13,375 bases of DNA from Candidatus Zipacnadia bacterium (lineage in GTDB: Bacteria; Armatimonadota; Zipacnadia; Zipacnadales; UBA5352). Made by a program: the position numbers and the translations under genes. Under the pieces are notes generated by a model, which made no database searches, was not told where the DNA came from, and saw only the letters and a list, made by a program, of their open reading frames with translations. Shown here piece after piece: positions 8,977 to 13,375 of this stretch. The DNA lies in assembly GCA_029820915.1 (NCBI GenBank), contig JALGUI010000218.1:1-13375 (forward strand). Reading direction: 5' to 3'. How positions within the stretch are numbered: position 1 is the first letter of the stretch; each line of letters begins with the position of its first letter.

Positions 8977-10486
8977 ATGATAACGCCGAGGATTCCGCGC
9001 CCGAACATCCATGAGTTCGACTTCCTGGTGGTCGGCTCCGGCGTCGCCGGCCTGTTCGCCGCCCTGCACCTGGCCGACCGCGGCACGGTCGCGCTGGTCA
9101 CCAAGGACGAGCTGACCGAGTGCAACACCGAGTACGCCCAGGGTGGCATCGCAGTCGCCCTCGGCCGCGATGACACGCCCGCCGACCACGCGCGCGACAC
9201 GCTGGAGGCGGGCGCCGGGCTGTGCGACCCGGCGGCGGTCGAGGTCCTGACCCGGGAGGGGCCGGCGGCCGTCGAGGAGCTCATGCGGCTCGGCATGCGC
9301 TTCGATCGCAAGGCCGGCGAGCTGGTGCGCGGCCGCGAGGCGGCCCACGGCACGCGCCGCATCCTGCACGCCTCGGGTGACGAGACCGGGCACGAGGTCG
9401 AGCGCGCCCTCTCGCGCCGCGCGTCCGTGCACCCGTCGATCACCATCCTTGACCGCACGCTGATGACCGATCTGCTGGTGGTCGAGGGCCGCTGCGTGGG
9501 CTGCGACGCCCTCGCGCTGCCCGACGGCGAACGCATGCGCTTCGTCGCCCCCGTCACCATCCTCGCCACCGGGGGGCTGGGCCAGCTCTATGAGGTCACC
9601 ACGCTCGCCGAAGTTCCTGATCTCCGAGGCGGTGCGCGGAGAGGGCGCGGTGCTGCGCAACGCCGTGGGCGAGCACTTCATGCCCGAGTACCACCCGCAG
9701 AGTGACCTCGCGCCCCGCGACATCGTGGCGCGCGCGGTCCTCAGCGAGATGCGCAGGGACCAGCGCGGCTACGTGGAGCTCGACTTCTCGTCGATCCCGC
9801 TCGAGCGTTTCCTGTCCCGCTTCCCGGGGATCGTGGCCGAGCTGCGGCGCCAGGGCTTCGACATCTACCGCGAGAGGGTGCCCGTGGCCCCGGCCGCCCA
9901 CTACGCCATGGGCGGCATCGGCACCGACGGGCGCTGCCGCACCGACCTGCCGGGGCTGCTGGCCGTCGGCGAGTGCTCGTGCCTCGGGATCCACGGCGCC
10001 AACCGTCTGGCCTCGAACTCCATGCTCGAGGGGCTGGTCTTCGGCCTGCGCGCGGCCTCCATCGCGCCGGCGCTGCCCAGGCTGTCGTACGAACAGCTCG
10101 GCGTGGCGGCCGAGCTGGCGCCGCCGCCGGTGCGCTGCGCGCCCACCGCCCTGCGCGCGGAGCTGCAGAGCATCATGCAGACCTGCGCGGGGATGGAGCG
10201 CGAGGAGAAGAGCCTGCGCGAGGCGCTCGACAGGGTGCGGGCGTGGGTGGCGCAGATCGCGACGCTGCCGACGTCGTCGCGCGAGGAGGCCGAGGCCGCC
10301 AACATGGTGACCGTCGCGAACCTGGTGCTGACCGCGGCCCTGGCCCGCACGGAAAGCCGCGGAGCGCACTTCCGCAGCGACTTCCCCGAGGCCTACAACG
10401 CCTGGCGACGGCACATCGCTCTGCGCGCCGACGCCAGCGGCGCCGCGACTGCCAAGCTCGTTCCGGTGGAGAATCCGCTGGGGTGA
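8977..10486 (+). pseudogene. nadB: L-aspartate oxidase with internal deletion and frameshift
   Basis: This is NadB, the FAD enzyme that oxidises L-aspartate to iminoaspartate, the first step of de novo NAD synthesis. The 5' part (8977 to about 9610) has the FAD motif VVGSGVAGLFAA, ECNTEYAQGGIA, HGTRRILHASGDETGHE and TILATGGLGQLY. The 3' part, in another frame from about 9605, resumes at KFLISEAVRGEGAVLRN. It continues with DLAPRDIVARAV, PAAHYAMGGIGTD and GANRLASNSMLEG, then the C-terminal helical domain. Missing between them is the family stretch TGDG...MEFVQFHPT, roughly 40 residues including an active-site His, and the frame shifts at the seam. Total length is about 503 codons against roughly 530-540 normally. 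As given it cannot encode an active enzyme. Because flanking halves are perfectly conserved, an assembly gap or very recent deletion is likely. Confidence 0.88.
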
Positions 10487-10544
10487 GATACCGATGACCC
10501 CCAAGCGCTCGCCGCTGCACGATGAGGACGACCTGCGGGACTGA

Positions 10545-11340
10545 ACGCCGCCGCGTGCCGCGGAACGCCCCCCGGGCGAGGCGCCCGGGGCACGGAACGG
10601 TGCTGATGCCGTCAGGAGGGGCGGGGTTCCCACCCCGCCCGGCCGTTGCCGTCGTCGTTCTGGAGGGGCGGGCCTACGCGCCCGCCCGGCCGTTCGCCGT
10701 TCACCGCTGCGTACCGTGGAACGACCCTCGGGCGAGGCGCCCGGGGCACGCAACGATGCTGTTGCCGTGAGGAGGGGCGGGGTTCCCACCCCGCCCGGCC
10801 GTTGCCGTTCACCGCCGCGTGCCGTGGAACGACCCTCGGGCGAGGCGCCCGGGGCACGCAACGATGCTGATGCCGTCAGGAGGGGCGGGCCTCCCACCCC
10901 GCCCGGCCGTTGCCGTTCACCGCTGCGTACCGTGGAACGGCCCCCGGGCGAGGCGCCCGGGGCACGCAACGATGCTGTTGCCGTGAGGAGGGGCGGGCCT
11001 CCCGGCCCGCCCGGCCGTTGCCGTCGTCGTTCTGGCGGGGCGGGCCTCCCGGCCCGCCCGGCCGTTGGCGTTCGCCGCCGCGTGCCGTGGAACGGCCCTC
11101 GGGCGAGGCGCCCGGGGCACGCAACGATGCTGTTGCCGTGAGGAGGGGCGGGGTTCCCACCCCGCCCGGCCGTTGCCGTCGTCGTTCTGGCGGGGCGGGC
11201 CTCCCGGCCCGCCCGGCCGTTGGCGTTCGCCGCCGCGTGCCGTGGAACGGCCCTCGGGCGAGGTGCCCGGGGCACGCAACGATGCTGTTGCCGTGAGGAG
11301 GGGCGGGGTTCCCACCCCGCCCGGGCGTTAGCGTTCGCCG
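10545..11340. repeat. Mosaic array of G+C-rich hairpin repeats between convergent genes
   Basis: The gap between nadB (+) and pgeF (-) is filled by a mosaic of two palindromes plus linkers. Hairpin A has arms CCCCGGGCG/CGCCCGGGG around loop AGG. It occurs six times, at 10570, 10726, 10834, 10942, 11097 and 11252 (21 bases each). Hairpin B has a 7-9 bp stem starting GGGCGGG, usually with loop TCCC. It occurs nine times, starting at 10619, 10666, 10775, 10883, 10991, 11038, 11146, 11193 and 11301. A-to-A spacing is 156, 108, 108, 155 and 155, because a 47-bp extra B unit is present in some copies. The linker between A and B carries GCAAC-GATGCT-GTTGC, itself able to pair. There is no T-run, so these are not standard intrinsic terminators. 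They resemble REP/BIME-type intergenic repeats. No convincing gene lies in 10487-11390, apart from a possible 16-codon ORF at 10494-10544. Confidence 0.9.
11006..11324. repeat. 155-bp tandem duplication within the hairpin array
   Basis: Bases 11006-11160 and 11161-11315 are direct tandem copies of a 155-bp unit containing one hairpin A and two hairpin B elements, followed by nine more matching bases to 11324. I find one difference: C at 11109 against T at 11264, in the stem of hairpin A, where it turns a G-C pair into a G-T/U wobble. The unit is not a multiple of three, which argues against a coding role. Confidence 0.9.
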
Positions 11341-11390
11341 TCCCCCATTGCTCCCGCTCGGCAGGTGATTCTCCTCTCCACGGTCTCCTT

Positions 11391-12104
11391 CTACGCCAGC
11401 CCAATCAGCGCCACGTTCCGGCCGCAGCGTTCGGGGTCCCAGCGGTAGGAGGCGTAGCGCTCGGGCTCGCAGCGCGTGCAGCCGTCCATGACCTCGATGC
11501 GCTCGCCGGGCACGCCGGCCTCGGTAAGCTGCCGCATCGCCACGCGAATCATGTCCACGTGCGCCAGCTCTCCGGAGCGATCGACCGCGCCGGGAATGTG
11601 CTCAAAGGCCGCCACAACGTCGTCCCCCACCTCGAAGCAGCAAGCGCGGATGCACGGGCTGAGCGCCACCCGAAGCCCCTCCGGGCCGCCGCCGTGGGCG
11701 CGCAGCGCCGCGCGCACCAGGCTCCCCGGCATGTCGGCCGCGAGGCCCCGCCAGCCCGCGTGCGCCAGCCCCACCGCGGGCCCGCCGGGGTGGTGCAGCC
11801 AGATCGCCAGGCAGTCGGCCACGTAGATCGCCAGGGCGACGCCCGGCACGTCCGTCACCAGGCCATCGACGCCGGGCAGCGCCGGGACGCGCCCCGCGCC
11901 TCGTGCCATGTCGGCCGTGACGCGCGCGACCTTAGCGCCATGCACCTGCTCGGCCTCGACGAGGCTGCGGCCCGCCCCCATCTCGGCCAGTGCCGCCTGC
12001 AGCCGGTCCGGCGGGTCATCGCCGCCGGGCCGGGGCCGCCGCGACCGGCCCACGAACCCGCCCGCCACGCCCGGCCAGCTCAGCCTGTGCTCCCATGCGC
12101 TCAT
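11391..12104 (-). CDS. pgeF: YfiH/PgeF-family multicopper-oxidoreductase-like protein (laccase domain)
   Basis: The 237-residue protein belongs to the YfiH/PgeF (DUF152) family, described as peptidoglycan-editing factors and also as purine nucleoside phosphorylases/adenosine deaminases and laccase-like oxidases. The zinc/copper triad is visible: H55 in EQVHGAKV, C98 in VADCLA and H115 in GLAHAGWRGL. Further family blocks are LSPCIRACCFEVGDDV (149-164) and the C-terminal CT...ASYRWD..RCGRNVALIGLA, where SYRWD occupies the usual S-x-R-R region. Length is normal. Its ATG is three bases after the stop of the upstream oxidoreductase gene, so the two form a minus-strand operon. Its 3' end faces the hairpin array and convergent nadB. 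Biochemical role within the family is not settled from sequence. Confidence 0.9.
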   Translation of the reverse strand: MSAWEHRLSWPGVAGGFVGRSRRPRPGGDDPPDRLQAALAEMGAGRSLVEAEQVHGAKVARVTADMARGAGRVPALPGVDGLVTDVPGVALAIYVADCLAIWLHHPGGPAVGLAHAGWRGLAADMPGSLVRAALRAHGGGPEGLRVALSPCIRACCFEVGDDVVAAFEHIPGAVDRSGELAHVDMIRVAMRQLTEAGVPGERIEVMDGCTRCEPERYASYRWDPERCGRNVALIGLA

Positions 12105-12107
12105 GGC

Positions 12108-13353
12108 TCAGAAGTGCAGCTCCGGCGGCGGCGGGATGTCCACGGGCATGCCGGTCTCGATGGACACCTCCGCGGCGGCGCCCACGCAGGTGGCGTCGCG
12201 GGCGGCGAGGCTCTGGGCGACATCCATCTTCTCCGGGTCGCGCACCCAGTCCAGGAAGGCCTGCTGGATGAGCGGGTCGCCGCCGCCGTGGCCGCCGCCG
12301 CTAGAGCGCGGGTGCCACTCGTCGATGTGGTCGGTGTGCCGGTACTGGTTGCGGATGACGAAGTTGCACTCGTTGTTGTACTGGGCCGACATCTTCCCAT
12401 CCTCGCCGACGAACCAGAAGTCGCGCGTGTACTCGGGCGTGAAGTGGCACTCGGTGTACACCGCGCTCTTGCCCGACTCGTAGGTGACGATCACCTGCGA
12501 GTTGTCGTTGACGTCGGCCTCCTCGGCGAAGACGCAGAAGTCCTCCTTCTCGACGGTCACGCCGTAGTCCATCAGGAAGCGATCGTGCTGCACGAAGAAC
12601 GGGCACTCGTCGCGCCGGTCACAGTCGCGGCAGCGCTTGTCATTGGCCGCGTCGCCGCCGTAGTAGAGCAACGAGCCGGTCGCGTAGACTCTCGTCGGCC
12701 GGCCCGCGTCCATGAACCAGTTGAGCAGGTCAATGGTGTGAACGCCCTTCTGCATCAGCAGCGACACCGTGTACGCCTTCGTGCGCTGGCGGTCGTGGTA
12801 GAAGTAGTTCCCGCCTACCGAGACGTTGTCCACCGCGATCCCGGTGAGGATGTCGCCGATCGTTCCCGCATCAAGGATCTCGCGCATGCGCATGAAGATG
12901 GCCGAGTAGCGCAGCTCCAGCCCCACGCACAGGACGGTGCCCGCCTCGTCCCACGCGCGGATGATGTCGTCGGAGTCCGCCACCGACTGCGCGATGGGCT
13001 TTTCGAGCAGCACGTGCTTCCCGTAGCCGAACGCCTGCACGGCGTTGTCGCGGTGGGCGATCGAGCAGCACGTGCTTCCCGTAGCCGAACGCCTGCACGG
13101 CGTTGTCGCGGTGGGCGAAATCGGGTGAGGCGATGACCACGCCGGGCATGTCCTCGCGGGCGAGGAACTCGTCGAGGTCGGCGTAGTAGTCGATGCCATC
13201 GCCGAACATGGGCCGGCAGCGATCGAGCGCCTGCGGGTCGGGGTCGGCGATCGCGACCAGCTCCGCCTCGGGATGGTTGTCGTAGGCGCGGGCGAAGTAG
13301 CGGCCCCGCCCACCCAGGCCGATCACGCCAAGTCGAACCTTCTCGTCAGCCAT
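12108..13353 (-). CDS. Gfo/Idh/MocA-family oxidoreductase, interrupted by a 58-bp duplication
   Basis: A second Gfo/Idh/MocA oxidoreductase, unrelated in detail to the one at 8000. With one copy of the duplicated 58 bp removed it reads as exactly 395 residues plus stop. It has Rossmann motif VIGLGGRGRYF (10-20), FAHRDNAV (79-86), KHVLLEKPIAQ with E98-K99-P100, and the catalytic GVHTIDLLNW with H186 and D189. A Cys-rich insertion C222-x2-C225-x5-C231 and a Gly/His stretch GGGHGGGD (333-340) are typical of a subfamily often found in sugar-degrading bacteria. As given, the 58-bp insertion breaks the frame after HVLL. GGAGGA lies seven bases before the ATG (minus strand), supporting this start at 13353. 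It heads a two-gene minus-strand operon with pgeF. Substrate unknown; probably a sugar or glycoside derivative. Confidence 0.85.
13003..13118. repeat. Perfect 58-bp tandem duplication disrupting the oxidoreductase gene
   Basis: Bases 13003-13060 are repeated without change at 13061-13118. The unit encodes the HRDNAVQAFGYGKHVLL region. Because 58 is one more than a multiple of three, it shifts the frame; deleting one copy restores a complete, family-like protein. The absence of any divergence means it is either very recent or an assembly artefact. Confidence 0.95.
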
Positions 13354-13375
13354 GTCTGTCCTCCATCTCCCAGCT

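Noticed and set aside
10545..11340. Possible CRISPR array
   Set aside because: The repeats are palindromic, irregularly spaced, and the intervening sequences are themselves repeated rather than unique spacers. No cas genes are present.
9596..11404. 602-codon minus-strand frame running through the hairpin array and nadB
   Set aside because: The array gives Arg/Pro/Gly-rich nonsense in several frames, and the 155-bp period is not a multiple of three. The rest is antisense to nadB.
11220..13136. 638-codon plus-strand frame across pgeF and the oxidoreductase
   Set aside because: Antisense shadow of two genes with recognised catalytic motifs on the minus strand.

Overview
The window is bacterial chromosomal DNA with very high G+C. 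One sampled 60-base line at 6421-6480 has 44 G+C. Genes are tightly packed, often with overlapping starts and stops. The core is the widely conserved phoH, 7TM-HD (pgpH/yqfF), ybeY, dgkA run. The flanks hold two Gfo/Idh/MocA-type sugar oxidoreductases, an L-aspartate oxidase (nadB) and a YfiH/PgeF-type multicopper-oxidoreductase-like protein. The gene set and composition suggest an uncultivated high-G+C bacterium. An Armatimonadota- or Planctomycetota-like lineage is only a guess, because no rRNA or lineage marker is present.

Layout: (1) 42-1094, an NAD-dependent epimerase/dehydratase. (2) 1164-3319, a lower-G+C two-gene cassette with an ATGA start-stop overlap. Its first protein is unrecognised. 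The second carries a readable PD-(D/E)XK nuclease signature with a RecB-like QxxxY motif, which makes this the best candidate here for an undescribed accessory or defence module. (3) About 3353-7907, a promoter followed by phoH, pgpH, ybeY and a dgkA-PAP2 fusion, apparently one operon concerned with RNA maturation, c-di-AMP-type signalling and lipid recycling. (4) 8000-10486, a Gfo/Idh oxidoreductase and then nadB. (5) 10545-11340, a non-coding array of G+C-rich hairpins between convergent genes. It has six copies of one hairpin and nine of another, with paired compensatory changes. (6) 11391-13353 on the minus strand, a second Gfo/Idh oxidoreductase and, three bases after its stop, pgeF.

Three genes have broken reading frames: pgpH (1- or 4-base loss at the end of a 9-bp repeat), nadB (loss of roughly 40 codons plus a frameshift) and the minus-strand Gfo/Idh gene (perfect 58-bp tandem duplication). 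In addition, phoH has a good ribosome binding site but only an ACG codon at the expected start. Four such oddities in about 10 kb suggest consensus or assembly errors in a metagenomic contig, although real gene decay cannot be excluded from the sequence alone.
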